From positions 62,001 to 126,000 of the forward strand of contig NZ_JBDLLG010000005.1 of assembly GCF_039822625.1 (NCBI RefSeq): a stretch of DNA of 64,000 nt, given 5' to 3'. This stretch comes from Marinimicrobium locisalis (lineage in GTDB: Bacteria; Pseudomonadota; Gammaproteobacteria; Pseudomonadales; Cellvibrionaceae). Shown here piece by piece: positions 26,037 through 35,711 of this stretch. Made by a program: the position numbers and the translations under genes. The notes below the pieces were generated by a model. It was not told the DNA's origin. It made no database searches and worked only from the letters and a program-made list of their open reading frames with translations. The first letter of the stretch is position 1; each line of letters begins with the position of its first letter.

Positions 26037-26528
26037 TTAATTAACGACGGAGAGTTGATTGCCGGAGACGCGTATTTGCAGGGTATCCCGAAATACATTG
26101 CGCGAGGTCACCGGCACCACAACTTTATAGACCGAATCTTCAAACTGGAAAAACTCCGCCATGACGCCGACATAGCGGGTACTGCTGTCCAGCACCAGCT
26201 TGTGGGAGCGCACTTCCCCCGGCACGAGCCTGGGCAGCTGCCGACGCTGAACCAGGGTATCCCCCAGGGCCGACTGATCGCGCTCGTAAAGCTCGATAAA
26301 ATCGGCTTGCTCAAACGCCTCCTTCGAGTTCAGCTCATACACGCGCAGAAACACCGGAGAGGGGGACCCCTGTACATCCGGGTTAATAGTCTGAGCCGCC
26401 TCCAGAGTGAGCTTCAGGTCCGTTTGCAAGTTGAGCATGCCGCCTACTTTGCTCTCGCGGCTGGAGCAGCCTGCCAACGCCAGGGCCACAAGGGCCAGCA
26501 GCAGGAAACAGCGATTCAAAACGCACAT
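26037..26528 (-). CDS. tssJ: T6SS outer-membrane lipoprotein TssJ
   Basis: TssJ sits in the outer membrane and binds the periplasmic end of TssM. The 163-aa form given here starts at MCVLNRCFLLLALVALALAGCSS, a lipoprotein signal with lipobox LAGC (Cys21). A longer in-frame version from 26654 would put 42 charged residues before the signal peptide, so I rejected it. The rest is the beta-sandwich of the SciN family, with INPDVQGSPSPVFLRVYELNS and VVPVTSRNVFRDTLQIRVSGNQL (in part). It lies between tagH and tssK. Confidence 0.93.
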   Translation of the reverse strand: MCVLNRCFLLLALVALALAGCSSRESKVGGMLNLQTDLKLTLEAAQTINPDVQGSPSPVFLRVYELNSKEAFEQADFIELYERDQSALGDTLVQRRQLPRLVPGEVRSHKLVLDSSTRYVGVMAEFFQFEDSVYKVVVPVTSRNVFRDTLQIRVSGNQLSVVN

Positions 26529-26562
26529 AGCGATAGTCCTTCTACAATATCTGTCGGAAGCA

Positions 26563-28188
26563 TTAGGAGGAGCGTAGCGATGACAGGCGCCGCAGCTGTT
26601 CCTGATACGCCTGTACAAACTCGTCTCCGAAAATTTGCTGGAATGAGCGCTCAATATTGTCGCTCAAATCCCGGTAATACCCCTGGTATTGCTCCCAGTA
26701 ACGGGCGCGCCTGAGCGCCCCCACGGGGCTGCGTTTGCCCTGCTGGTCAAACCGGGCTTCAAGTCGCTCGTGATCAAAATCCCGCAGCATGTGCTCGAAG
26801 GCGCTTCGCATGCCGGCGATCATGGCCAGCTGGTGCTCGGCGATCTCCTGAAACCCTTCCCGTACCGCCGACAAGGGCTCTTTATAAGCCTGAGACCGGC
26901 GGAGGAAAATGTTGTCGAGCGCCTCATCCACATCCGCGGAGAACTTCAGCGGGTTGTTCTCCACCGGCTGAATGGTAGTGACGTTCATTCGAAATTCGTT
27001 TTTGATGCTCGCCCGCGAGCGCAAAACCTGCATCATGCCATCCACGACTTCGCGCATCATTTTGCCCATCAACGGCAGCAGTTCGGCGCGCTCCTGCTCC
27101 GACAGACGGTCAACGTCCAGCCCCATGGCCGCAAACAGCGCGTCACTGTCCCTGGCGGTCGGCGCCGCTTTGTGACTCGGCTTGTGGCTCTGCGCTCCCG
27201 GGCGCGGAATCCGAGGCGGCGGCTCGGGCGGCTGTTCGGGTTCAAAAGGCGGTTCGGGCTCACTCACCGGCTCGGGCCGGGGCGGCTCGGCCTGAAACGG
27301 TTCCGGGCGAGACGGAGCCTGATGTGCCTCGGTAACCTGAGGTTTTTGAGGGGCCGGAGGCACCGGCGCTTCAAATGCGGCGGCCCCGCTCTGGCCCCAG
27401 TCATCCTGGCTCGGCTCATCCTGAGGCCAGGCCTCGCCTGAGCGTTCGTCCGCCTCCATCCAATCATCCGGAATCAGGTTCTCCGGCTTGGACTCGGGCC
27501 ACGAGAGGGCTTCAGCCCCCGGGTCCTGTCCGCCGAACAGGTCACTTCCAGAGGCCGGCGGGTCGGCAAACGGCCCCGGCGTGGCCTGATGGCCCCCGGA
27601 GAACCCGTCGTTGTCGGAAAACGGCGCATCCCAGTCTGACGCTGGCATGTCGCTGACCGGCGCCGGGGTGTTCACTCCATCCAACAGCTGCAAGGGGTCC
27701 AGAGAGTCGTGCCCACTGACGGGGGGTTGCTCGGGCATCGCCCCGAAGGGGTCGCTCTGGAACGGGTCGTCCGGCACGACGGGAGCCTCCGCGGGCGGCA
27801 CGTCTGGCGTTGCAAACGGCGAGTCGGCCGAAGCAAACGGCGTATTCTGGGCGCCACTGTCCATCCCCGCCGCCAGCTCCACCGCGAAGCAGTAATCCCC
27901 CACTTCAATCACGTCACCGTGATTGAGAGCGGCCGCTGTCCCCTTCCCCAGTGGCTCGGGCGAACTGTTTAGGAAGGTTCCGTTGGTACTCCAGTCCACA
28001 ATCTGGAACTGGCCATCGAGGTGAACAAACTCACAGTGCCGGCTTGAGAGAATACGCTCCGGGTCCGGCAACATCAGGGTATTGTCCGGGCCGCGACCCA
28101 AGGTGCCGCCCGCCTCGTCAATTGCGTGAACCGTCTGGGAAGGAGAAGTGCCGTCCGGTGCTTTGGTTATCCTGAGGTGTAGAGTCAT
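26563..28188 (-). CDS. tagH: T6SS FHA-domain protein TagH
   Basis: TagH/Fha binds phosphorylated partners of PpkA and promotes T6SS assembly. The 541-aa protein has an FHA domain at about residues 22-110 (LGRGPDNTLMLPDPERILSSRHCEF, with Arg and Ser-Arg-His typical of the phosphothreonine site, and DWSTNGTFLNSS). A Pro/Glu/Asp-rich linker (about 120-350) and a C-terminal TagH domain follow (SIKNEFRMNVTTIQPVENNPLKFS and FEHMLRDFDHERLEARFDQQG). It is the first gene of the leftward operon. Confidence 0.95.
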   Translation of the reverse strand: MTLHLRITKAPDGTSPSQTVHAIDEAGGTLGRGPDNTLMLPDPERILSSRHCEFVHLDGQFQIVDWSTNGTFLNSSPEPLGKGTAAALNHGDVIEVGDYCFAVELAAGMDSGAQNTPFASADSPFATPDVPPAEAPVVPDDPFQSDPFGAMPEQPPVSGHDSLDPLQLLDGVNTPAPVSDMPASDWDAPFSDNDGFSGGHQATPGPFADPPASGSDLFGGQDPGAEALSWPESKPENLIPDDWMEADERSGEAWPQDEPSQDDWGQSGAAAFEAPVPPAPQKPQVTEAHQAPSRPEPFQAEPPRPEPVSEPEPPFEPEQPPEPPPRIPRPGAQSHKPSHKAAPTARDSDALFAAMGLDVDRLSEQERAELLPLMGKMMREVVDGMMQVLRSRASIKNEFRMNVTTIQPVENNPLKFSADVDEALDNIFLRRSQAYKEPLSAVREGFQEIAEHQLAMIAGMRSAFEHMLRDFDHERLEARFDQQGKRSPVGALRRARYWEQYQGYYRDLSDNIERSFQQIFGDEFVQAYQEQLRRLSSLRSS

Positions 28189-28603
28189 CCAAATGTCATC
28201 CCGAAATTATCCGTTTTCTTTAGTGGTGAAATGTGCGCCAAGCAGGGTGCTTTTTCGCATTGCCTCTGAATATTGGGGTCAGTGTGCCACAATTCTGTTG
28301 TTGGACGGAATTGTACAACAGGTTTTCCGCCATTCGGGAACTAAAAAATTGCACTCGGTCACATTTTTCGACATTAACTCAAATTTTCGTTGGCAATTTC
28401 ATCAGAAACGTTTAAGTTTACCGTCGCCGTATGATAGTTTTCCAAATCGCCGGGGCACCACAAGAGGGAGCTTTATGTTTATTAATGCGACGGATGGCCA
28501 CCGCTCCATCTCAGAAAACCACGGAACCACCTTTATAGTCACCTTCACTCCAAGGTCGGAAGCGACAGGAATTTGCGACACACAAAAGGGAAGATAAAAG
28601 GCA
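28189..28603. other. Divergent promoter region of the two T6SS operons
   Basis: This AT-rich 415-nt region drives tagH leftward and tssA rightward. A TATGAT box at 28430-28435 could be a -10 element for tssA, but no good -35 box stands 16-18 bp upstream. No clear sigma54 element (GG-N10-GC in the right setting) was found. A short reading frame (28475-28597) lies near the tssA side. Confidence 0.5.
28475..28597 (+). CDS. Possible 40-aa leader ORF before tssA
   Basis: A reading frame of 40 codons (MFINATDGHRSISENHGT...) starts after a GAGGGAG ribosome site and ends 6 nt before the tssA ATG. It could be a leader peptide or a chance ORF. There is no recognisable domain. The main reasons to list it are the good ribosome site and the position directly before tssA. 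Confidence 0.2.
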   Translation: MFINATDGHRSISENHGTTFIVTFTPRSEATGICDTQKGR

Positions 28604-29713
28604 ATGGCTTCACCGAACGCAATTGAACTAGACGCCTTACTGGCTCCCATCTCGGACGAGACGCCCGCCGGCGACGACGCCCGTGCCGATGCGTCTCCCC
28701 AGTCCCTATACCAGACACTCAAGCGTGAGCGCGCCAGCGCCCGGGCCGCCGAGCGCCGAAGCGTGCACGACGGCGACTCCCATGAGGCCGATGAGCACTG
28801 GCGCGAAGTCCTGACGCTGGCCCCACAGGTTCTGAAAGAACAAAGCAAGGACCTGGAAGTGGCCAGCTGGTACACCGAAGCGCTGGTGCGCAAGTACGGC
28901 TTCCAGGGCCTGCGCGATGCCTTCGCCCTGCTCCACGGGCTGGTCGAGCAATACTGGGACGACCTCTACCCGATGCCCGACGAGGATGGCCTTGAAACCC
29001 GCGTGGCACCGCTGTCCGGCCTTAACGGCGAAGGCGCTGAAGGGGTGTTGATCGCCCCTATCCGGAAGGTGCCCATCACCGAAGGCCAGCCTCCCGCGCC
29101 ATTCAGTTTCTGGCAGTACCAGCAGGCGCTCGACATCCAAAAATTGGCCGACGAAGACGCCCGCCAGGCCAAGGAAGACAACCTGGGCTACGGCATTACC
29201 GATATCGAAAAGGCGGTCCTGGAGTCCTCCGATACCTTTTTTACCGACCAGCTGGACGACCTGGACCAGGCCCTGGAGCACTTCCGCGCCTGCCACCAGC
29301 TGCTGGATGAGCACTGCGGCATCGACACGGCCCCGCCGGCGCGCAACATCCTCGATGTGCTCGAAGAGTGCCGCGGCGCCATCAATCACCTGGGGCGGGA
29401 CAAGTTCGCCGCCGCCAATGAAATAGAAGAAGCCGAGGAGGGGGGGGAGCAAGACGAAGCAACCCCCGGTTCCGAGGCCCCCAAAGCCCCGCGCAAAGGC
29501 GGCATGACCCGAGAAGAGGCCTTCCGTCAGCTGCGGGAAATTTCCGAGTTTTTCCGGAAAACCGAACCCCATTCACCGGTTTCTTACGTCCTGCAGAAGG
29601 CGGTCAAGTGGGGCAATATGCGCTTGGACGAGCTGATTCAGGAGCTAATACCGGATTCATCGTCTCGCGCGCATTACAGCGAGCTTACGGGAGTGGAAGT
29701 CGAAGAAGACTAA
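28604..29713 (+). CDS. tssA: T6SS protein TssA (ImpA-type)
   Basis: TssA caps or primes the tail and helps polymerise the tube and sheath. The 369-aa protein begins with an ImpA N-terminal domain: LDALLAPISDETPAGDDARAD, then ALVRKYGFQGLRDAFALLHGLVEQYWDDLYPMPDEDGLETRVAPLSGLNG, of which the YWDDLYP motif is the most telling. An acidic linker and a C-terminal domain with EEAFRQLREISEFFRKTEPHSPVSYVLQKAVKWG (typical short TssA end, PHSP motif) follow. It is the first gene of the rightward operon; tssB follows after 57 nt. Confidence 0.94.
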   Translation: MASPNAIELDALLAPISDETPAGDDARADASPQSLYQTLKRERASARAAERRSVHDGDSHEADEHWREVLTLAPQVLKEQSKDLEVASWYTEALVRKYGFQGLRDAFALLHGLVEQYWDDLYPMPDEDGLETRVAPLSGLNGEGAEGVLIAPIRKVPITEGQPPAPFSFWQYQQALDIQKLADEDARQAKEDNLGYGITDIEKAVLESSDTFFTDQLDDLDQALEHFRACHQLLDEHCGIDTAPPARNILDVLEECRGAINHLGRDKFAAANEIEEAEEGGEQDEATPGSEAPKAPRKGGMTREEAFRQLREISEFFRKTEPHSPVSYVLQKAVKWGNMRLDELIQELIPDSSSRAHYSELTGVEVEED

Positions 29714-29770
29714 CACCTCCTGATTGCAGGAACCGAAACGACCCAAACCACTGACAGAGGATTAGGGATT

Positions 29771-30301
29771 ATGTCCGAGAGTATCCACGACAAACTCAAG
29801 CGCGTGCGCAAGCCGCGTGTTCACATTACATACGACGTTGAAACCAACGGTGCCATTAGCGAAAAGGAGCTGCCCTTTGTCATGGGCGTCATGGGCGATT
29901 ACTCCGGCGACAACACCGAAGGTAAGAAGTCACTCAAGGATCGCAAGTTCTCCCAGATTGACCGGGACAACTTCAACGACCTGATGGGCAAAATTAACCC
30001 CAAAGCCAATTTCAAAGTTGACAACAAACTCGAAGGCGATGGCAGCGAGATGAACGTCGATCTGGACTTCAACCGCATGGAAGACTTCGAGCCGCACCGT
30101 GTTGTGCAACAGGTTGAGCCCCTGCGCAAGTTGATGGAAACCCGCAACAAATTGCGCGACCTGCTCACCAAGGCCGACCGGTCGGAAGACTTGGAAACCT
30201 TGTTGGAAAACGTCCTGAGTGATACCGAAGCCCTGTCGGCGCTGTCCGGCGAGCTGGGTGTCGGCGAGGAGAAAAAGGAGGAAGCGAAAGATGGCGAATA
30301 A
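29771..30301 (+). CDS. tssB: T6SS sheath small subunit TssB
   Basis: TssB and TssC form the contractile sheath. The 176-aa protein has the motif HITYDVETNGAISEKELPFVMGVMGDYSG, in part, and FNDLMGKINPKANFKVDNKL, ending with the typical LRDLLTKADRSEDLETLLENVL. It overlaps the start of tssC by 11 nt. Confidence 0.97.
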   Translation: MSESIHDKLKRVRKPRVHITYDVETNGAISEKELPFVMGVMGDYSGDNTEGKKSLKDRKFSQIDRDNFNDLMGKINPKANFKVDNKLEGDGSEMNVDLDFNRMEDFEPHRVVQQVEPLRKLMETRNKLRDLLTKADRSEDLETLLENVLSDTEALSALSGELGVGEEKKEEAKDGE

Positions 30302-31784
30302 TGAAGAGCAACAAGCCGTAGATCAGGCGGAAAGCGAAGTCGAAGAGGTTAGTTTCCTCGAGCAGGCGATTACCGCGACCCGCCAGACCCCGGCCGACGA
30401 AACTCAGGATCTTCTGAAGACCCTGGCTCAAGAAGCCATGTCCGGCACGGTTAAGTGGGACAAGAACCTCACTGTTACCATCAACAAGGCCATTGCCGCC
30501 GTGGACGAACTGATGTCCACGCAGCTGTCGGAGATCATGCACCATGAGAAGTTCCAGAAGCTCGAAGGCTCCTGGCGTGGTCTGAACCACTTGGTGATGA
30601 ACTCCGAAACCGGATCCCAGTTGAAAATCCGCATGCTCAACCTGAGCAAAAAGGAACTGACCAAGGACCTGGAAAAAGCGGTTGAATTTGACCAGAGTCA
30701 GATTTTCAAGAAAATCTACGAGAGCGAATTCGGCACCGCTGGTGGACAGCCCTACAGCGCCCTGATTGGCGACTATGAATTCTCCTCCCATCCGGATGAC
30801 ATCTCTCTGTTGAGCCAGATGTCCAACGTCGCGGCGGCGGGCTTCTGCCCCTTCCTGTCGGCCGCCGCTCCGGAAATGTTCGGCTTTGAAGACTATACCG
30901 AGCTGTCCAAGCCGCGGGACCTGGAGAAAATCTTCGATTCCGCCGAGTACATCCAATGGCGCAGCTTCCGCGAAAGCGACGACGCCCGTTTTGTCACTCT
31001 GACCATGCCGCGCGTTCTGGCCCGGCTGCCCTACGGCAGCGCCACCAAGCCGGTGGAAGCGTTCAACTTTGAAGAAGTCGCGGTGGGCGAGAACGGCCAG
31101 CACCTGGCCACCGAACACGACGACTACTGCTGGATGAACGCGGCCTATGCGCTGGGCACAACCCTGACCACCGCCTTTGCCGAGTACGGTTGGTGCACCA
31201 GCATCCGCGGTGCCGAAGGCGGCGGCCGGGTCGACAACCTGCCCAGCCACACCTTCGTCAGTGACGATGGTGACGTCGACCAGAAGTGCCCGACAGAGAT
31301 TGGCATTACCGACCGCCGCGAAGCGGAGCTGAGCAAACTGGGCTTCCTGCCCCTGTGTCATTACAAGAACACCGACTATGCCGTGTTCTTCGGTGCGCAG
31401 ACCACGCAAAAGCCGCCCAAGTTCGACTCCCCGGAAGCCACGGCCAACGCCGCCATTTCCGCTCGCCTGCCGTACATCATGGCAACCTCGCGCATTGCCC
31501 ACTTCCTGAAAGTGATGGCCCGTGACAAGGTTGGCTCCTTTATGGAAGCCGGCGAAGCCGAAGAGTGGCTGAACCGTTGGATCGGTAACTACGTGAACGG
31601 CAGCCCCGGCGCAAGCGCCGAGATGAAAGCACGCTTCCCGCTGGCGGAAGCCCATGTGGAAGTGAAAGAAGTCCCCGGGCAACCCGGCGTCTTCAATGCC
31701 GTCGCTTGGATGCGGCCCTGGTTGCAAATGGAAGAGCTTACCGCCTCCCTGCGCCTGGTAGCCAACATCCCCAAAGCGGGCTAA
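30291..31784 (+). CDS. tssC: T6SS sheath large subunit TssC
   Basis: TssC pairs with TssB to build the sheath and is recycled by ClpV. The 497-aa protein has the family stretches LEGSWRGLNHLVMNSETGS, FDQSQIFKKIYESEFGTAGGQPYSALIGDYEF, AAAPEMFGFEDYTELSKPRDL, and a C-terminal PFYLNAHF-like region replaced here by WMRPWLQMEELTASLRLVANIP. The ATG at 30291 was chosen: it overlaps the tssB stop, and the upstream extension is tssB in another frame. Confidence 0.97.
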   Translation: MANNEEQQAVDQAESEVEEVSFLEQAITATRQTPADETQDLLKTLAQEAMSGTVKWDKNLTVTINKAIAAVDELMSTQLSEIMHHEKFQKLEGSWRGLNHLVMNSETGSQLKIRMLNLSKKELTKDLEKAVEFDQSQIFKKIYESEFGTAGGQPYSALIGDYEFSSHPDDISLLSQMSNVAAAGFCPFLSAAAPEMFGFEDYTELSKPRDLEKIFDSAEYIQWRSFRESDDARFVTLTMPRVLARLPYGSATKPVEAFNFEEVAVGENGQHLATEHDDYCWMNAAYALGTTLTTAFAEYGWCTSIRGAEGGGRVDNLPSHTFVSDDGDVDQKCPTEIGITDRREAELSKLGFLPLCHYKNTDYAVFFGAQTTQKPPKFDSPEATANAAISARLPYIMATSRIAHFLKVMARDKVGSFMEAGEAEEWLNRWIGNYVNGSPGASAEMKARFPLAEAHVEVKEVPGQPGVFNAVAWMRPWLQMEELTASLRLVANIPKAG

Positions 31785-31851
31785 GTGCGCCGACTAAGTG
31801 GCGGCCGCCTGGCCGCCACTGCTTTCAACTGACAGGACTCTGATCGACGCA

Positions 31852-33369
31852 ATGTCAACGAACCTTGCCGAAGCCTCCGCGCGCGCCTCTAATTCATCTG
31901 GCGCGACCGTCAGCCTGGAGACCGTGTGCGAACAGCGCGCGCATCTGACCGGGCTCGATGACTTTTTGGCGGAAACGGATGCCCGGCGTGCGCTGGCGTA
32001 CTTCCTGGCGGAAATGGCGCCGGCCGGTCCCGTGGACAGCACTCAGGACATTAAGATCCTGGTCAATCGGACCGTGGCCCGAATCGATCGGATGATTAGC
32101 GATCAGATCAACGCGATTTTGCACCACTCGCACTTTCAGGCCCTTGAGGCCTCCTGGCGCGGGCTTTGGTATTTGGTGTTGCAAGCCGAAGGGGCGCGCA
32201 ACATCAAGATAAAGGTGCTGGACATGCACTGGTCAGAAGTTAGCCGGGATATCGACAAGGCCCTGGACTTTGATCAGAGCCAGCTCTTTCAGAAAATCTA
32301 CAACAACGAGTACGGGCACCCGGGGGGCGAGCCGTTTGGCGTACTGATCGGTGACTATCAAATCAGCCACCGGCCGAGCCCCAATCACCCCTACGATGAT
32401 ATTACCACGCTCGAGGGGCTCTCCCAGGTGGCCTCGGCGGCCTTTGCGCCGTTTGTAGCCGGTGCCGCCCCAGAGCTTTTTGGCGTGGATGATTTTTCCG
32501 CGATGGGCAAGCCGATCAACCTCGAAGCGGTGTTCTCCCAGGAGGAGTACATCCGGTGGCGCGCCCTGCGGGAGAAATCCGACTCGCGCTTTGTCGGGCT
32601 GACACTCCCCAGAACATTGATGCGCCGCCCCTACCGCACCCAAACCGGTAGTTTTAAAGGGGTGCCCTTCCGGGAAGAAAAAGGCGGGCGACACGGCGGT
32701 GGTTACCTGTGGGGAAACGCCGCCTACGCCTTCGGGGGCGTGCTCATTCGGGAGTTTGCCAACGTGGGCTGGTTCGGCCACATCCGCGGGGTGCCGCGCA
32801 ACCACATCGGCGGTGGGCTGGTCACCACCCTGCCGGTGGATTACTTTGATGCGGACGCCCACAATCAAGTGCCCAAGCCACTGACGGACGTGGTCATAAC
32901 CGACCGGCGTGAACGGGAGCTGGCCGAGCTGGGGTTTATTTCTCTGTGCCAGTGTTACCAAACGCCGTTCTCGGCGTTTTACAGCAACGCTTCCATCCAG
33001 AAGCCCAAGCGCTCCGCCGACCAGACCGTCAACGCGAAGCTATCGGCCATGTTGCAGCATGTGCTTTGCGGGTCCCGCGTGGCGCACTACATCAAGGTCA
33101 TGATTCGGGATAAAATTGGTGCCTTTATCAGCGCCGACGAATGCGAGCGCTTCCTGCGCCAGTGGCTGTTTCGCTATACCACCGGCCGGGAAGACCTGGA
33201 ATGGGAAGAGCAGGCCCGCTACCCGCTAAGAGAAGCGGCGGTTCGGGTCAACGAACACCCCGAACGGCCCGGGCAATACGCCTGCATCATTCATCTAGTG
33301 CCGCACTATCAGGTGGACCAGATGGTATCGGAGCTGGAGCTGGTAACCGAATTGGTACAGGCCCGTTGA
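31852..33369 (+). CDS. Second TssC-family protein (ImpD-like)
   Basis: This 505-aa protein is a paralogue of the TssC gene just upstream. It shares WRGLWYLVLQAEGARN, LDFDQSQLFQKIYNNEYGHPGGEPFGVLIGDYQI, GAAPELFGVDDFSAMGKPINL and the C-terminal IIHLVPHYQVDQMVSELELV. Such a second copy follows tssC in several T6SS loci, where it is called ImpD or TssC2. The start chosen (MSTNLAEASARA, 31852) avoids a poorly conserved 18-codon extension. Its exact role is not settled; it might make mixed sheath rings or a baseplate-proximal part. Confidence 0.9.
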   Translation: MSTNLAEASARASNSSGATVSLETVCEQRAHLTGLDDFLAETDARRALAYFLAEMAPAGPVDSTQDIKILVNRTVARIDRMISDQINAILHHSHFQALEASWRGLWYLVLQAEGARNIKIKVLDMHWSEVSRDIDKALDFDQSQLFQKIYNNEYGHPGGEPFGVLIGDYQISHRPSPNHPYDDITTLEGLSQVASAAFAPFVAGAAPELFGVDDFSAMGKPINLEAVFSQEEYIRWRALREKSDSRFVGLTLPRTLMRRPYRTQTGSFKGVPFREEKGGRHGGGYLWGNAAYAFGGVLIREFANVGWFGHIRGVPRNHIGGGLVTTLPVDYFDADAHNQVPKPLTDVVITDRRERELAELGFISLCQCYQTPFSAFYSNASIQKPKRSADQTVNAKLSAMLQHVLCGSRVAHYIKVMIRDKIGAFISADECERFLRQWLFRYTTGREDLEWEEQARYPLREAAVRVNEHPERPGQYACIIHLVPHYQVDQMVSELELVTELVQAR

Positions 33370-33394
33370 TTCAGGGAAAGGGAGTTAATACACA

Positions 33395-33892
33395 ATGAGC
33401 TATGTAGAGAAAACCAAACAGCTACGGCCGTCCATTCTCGACCGACTGATCGACCATGAACCGGAAGCGACGCGGGAGCCGCCACTGGGCCGCCACCAGT
33501 ACCTGACCGACCTGCGCCAGAGCGTGCGCCGGGACCTGGAAAGCCTGCTCAACAGCCGCTACTGCATGGTTTCCCCGCCCGAGGAGCTGACCGAGCTGGA
33601 GCACTCACTGCTCAATTACGGCCTCCCCGATCTGGCCACCGTCAATATTTCCAACCCGGAAAAGAAGCAGGCGTTTGTGCGTGAACTCGAACGCATCCTG
33701 CGCGACTATGAGCCGCGCTTCAAAAGCGTCAAAATTACGCATCTGGAGAACCGCGAAGGCACGGATCGCACCTTGCGCTTTCGCATTGATGCCGTGCTCT
33801 GGGCCGACCCGGCGCCCCAAAGTGTCGTTTTCGACTCGATTCTCGAGCCGGTCTCACGCAGCGTTAACGTGAAGGAGTCGCTCCATGGCTGA
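33395..33892 (+). CDS. tssE: T6SS baseplate protein TssE (gp25-like)
   Basis: TssE starts sheath assembly at the baseplate. The 165-aa protein has the pattern SILDRLIDHEPEA, then LTDLRQSVRRDLESLLNSRYC, EHSLLNYGLPDLATVNISNP and RFRIDAVLWADPAPQSVVFDSILEP, typical of gp25-like TssE. A GGGAG ribosome site lies before the ATG. It overlaps tssF by 8 nt. Confidence 0.96.
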   Translation: MSYVEKTKQLRPSILDRLIDHEPEATREPPLGRHQYLTDLRQSVRRDLESLLNSRYCMVSPPEELTELEHSLLNYGLPDLATVNISNPEKKQAFVRELERILRDYEPRFKSVKITHLENREGTDRTLRFRIDAVLWADPAPQSVVFDSILEPVSRSVNVKESLHG

Positions 33893-35711
33893 TGAACTGC
33901 TGCCCTACTACGAGCGGGAACTGGCTTTTATCCGGCAGATGGGCGCGGAGTTTTCAAAGGAAAACCCGAAGATCGCCAGCCGACTGGGCATTTCTTCCGA
34001 GACCATTGAAGACCCCCACGTCTCCCGCTTGGTGGAAAGCTTTGCGTACCTTAACGCCCGCATCCAACACCGGCTGGATGATGACTTTCCGGAATTCAGC
34101 GACGCGCTGCTGACGACGATGTTCCCGCATTACCAACGCCCGATTCCGTCCATGACCATCGTGCAGTTCGAACCGGACCCGGAGCAATTGGACGCACCGT
34201 TTCAGGTGCCCAAAGGCACGGCGTTGGACACGCGCCCGTTCAAGGGCGAAAAGTGCCGGTTTACCACCTGCTATGACACTGAAATGGTACCGGCCCGGTT
34301 GACCGAAGCCCAACTGATGGGGCGACCCTTCGCCACGCCGGGCTCGGACCGGCTGCGCGGCGCCGCCAGCGTGCTCAAGCTTCGCCTTGAGCCATTCTTT
34401 GAGAATGGCAACCTCGCCGAAGGCTTGCCCGGGAAGCTGCGTTTCTATCTGAAAGGGCAATCCCAGCATATCCATCCGCTGTACGAACTTTTGGTCAACC
34501 AGTGTGAAAACGTCGTACTCAGCGATGGCGGCTCTCACCCGGTGTTTCTAGGGGCCGACGCCATTCACCCCGTGGGGTTCGAGCCGGACGAGGGGCTTCT
34601 CCCGTACCCCGACAACGCCTTTATCGGCTTCCGGTTGTTGACGGAGTACTTCGCCTTTCCGGAAAAGTTTCTGTTTATCGATATCGAGGGTATCGATTTG
34701 AGCCGGCTTTCTCCCGAGCTGCCCGCGCTGGAACTCTACCTGTACTTACGCGAAGCTGATGTCGAACTGGAACACCACGTGCGGGCCCGGAACTTCGTAA
34801 TGGGAGCGACGCCGGCGGTCAACCTGTTCGAGCACCAAGCCGACCCAATTGAGCTGGACCACCGCCAGTACGAATACCAGATTCTACCGGATGTTCGCCG
34901 CCCCGCCGGCTTTGAAATCTATTCGGTCGATCAAGTAATCGCCGCCGATGCCTACGGGAAAAGCGCCGAGTACCGCCCTTTTTACGGTCTGAATCACGAC
35001 CGGGACTATCATCAGGACCAGACGTTCTGGTTTGCTCAGCGCCGCCATGCCAAACTTAAAGCGAGCCAACGCGACGATGGCACCGACGTGTATCTGAGTC
35101 TGGTGGACCTGGACTTTGCCCCCAGCGTCGCCCGGGAAAAAACGCTCATGGTTCAGACCACATGCAGCAACCGGGACCAGCCGGCGCGTCTGCCGTTCAA
35201 CAGCAAGGAACCGCAGCTTCAGTGTGCCGATGGCAGCCCACCCAGCAAATCCATCCGCTGCTTGACCCAGCCCACCGAGACCATTCGTCCGCCGTTGGGC
35301 AACAGCGCCCGGTGGCGGCTGCTGTCCCACCTGCAGCTCAACCAACGTTCATTGAGTGGGCCCGATGCCAAGCAAGCGCTACAGGAAATGTTGCGCCTGT
35401 ACGACTTCAAACAAACCTCGGCGCACCGGTCATTGGTGGAGGCGATTGTCGACCTTCAGATTCGCCCGGTGAATGCGCCTCTGCATATTGCCGGTCGTCC
35501 CACCCTCTGCCGAGGAATGGAAGTGACCTTGACGGTCGATGATCGCATGCTCTCGGGCATTAGCCTGTGCTTGTTTACCCAGGTGGTAGAGCACTTTTTT
35601 GCACTCTACTGCTCCATCAACTCCTTTAGTCAGGTGCTGATTCGACGCAAGGGTCACGACGGTTTCTATAAGCGGTGTCCCATTCGAGCGGGAGGCCGAC
35701 AATGTCTGTAA
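33885..35711 (+). CDS. tssF: T6SS baseplate protein TssF
   Basis: TssF forms the baseplate wedge with TssG. The 608-aa protein begins MADELLPYYERELAFIRQMGAEFSKENPKIASRL, which holds the conserved YYxREL and FAxxxPKIA-type motifs, and ends with FALYCSINSFSQVLIRRKG. The N-terminal half contains SMTIVQFEPDPEQLDAPFQVPKGT, standard for this family. It overlaps both neighbours by a few nucleotides (tssE start side 8 nt, tssG 10 nt). Confidence 0.96.
   Translation: MADELLPYYERELAFIRQMGAEFSKENPKIASRLGISSETIEDPHVSRLVESFAYLNARIQHRLDDDFPEFSDALLTTMFPHYQRPIPSMTIVQFEPDPEQLDAPFQVPKGTALDTRPFKGEKCRFTTCYDTEMVPARLTEAQLMGRPFATPGSDRLRGAASVLKLRLEPFFENGNLAEGLPGKLRFYLKGQSQHIHPLYELLVNQCENVVLSDGGSHPVFLGADAIHPVGFEPDEGLLPYPDNAFIGFRLLTEYFAFPEKFLFIDIEGIDLSRLSPELPALELYLYLREADVELEHHVRARNFVMGATPAVNLFEHQADPIELDHRQYEYQILPDVRRPAGFEIYSVDQVIAADAYGKSAEYRPFYGLNHDRDYHQDQTFWFAQRRHAKLKASQRDDGTDVYLSLVDLDFAPSVAREKTLMVQTTCSNRDQPARLPFNSKEPQLQCADGSPPSKSIRCLTQPTETIRPPLGNSARWRLLSHLQLNQRSLSGPDAKQALQEMLRLYDFKQTSAHRSLVEAIVDLQIRPVNAPLHIAGRPTLCRGMEVTLTVDDRMLSGISLCLFTQVVEHFFALYCSINSFSQVLIRRKGHDGFYKRCPIRAGGRQCL

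Noticed and set aside
26037..26654. Longer TssJ with 42 extra residues
   Set aside because: These residues would precede the lipoprotein signal peptide and overlap the tagH 3' end.
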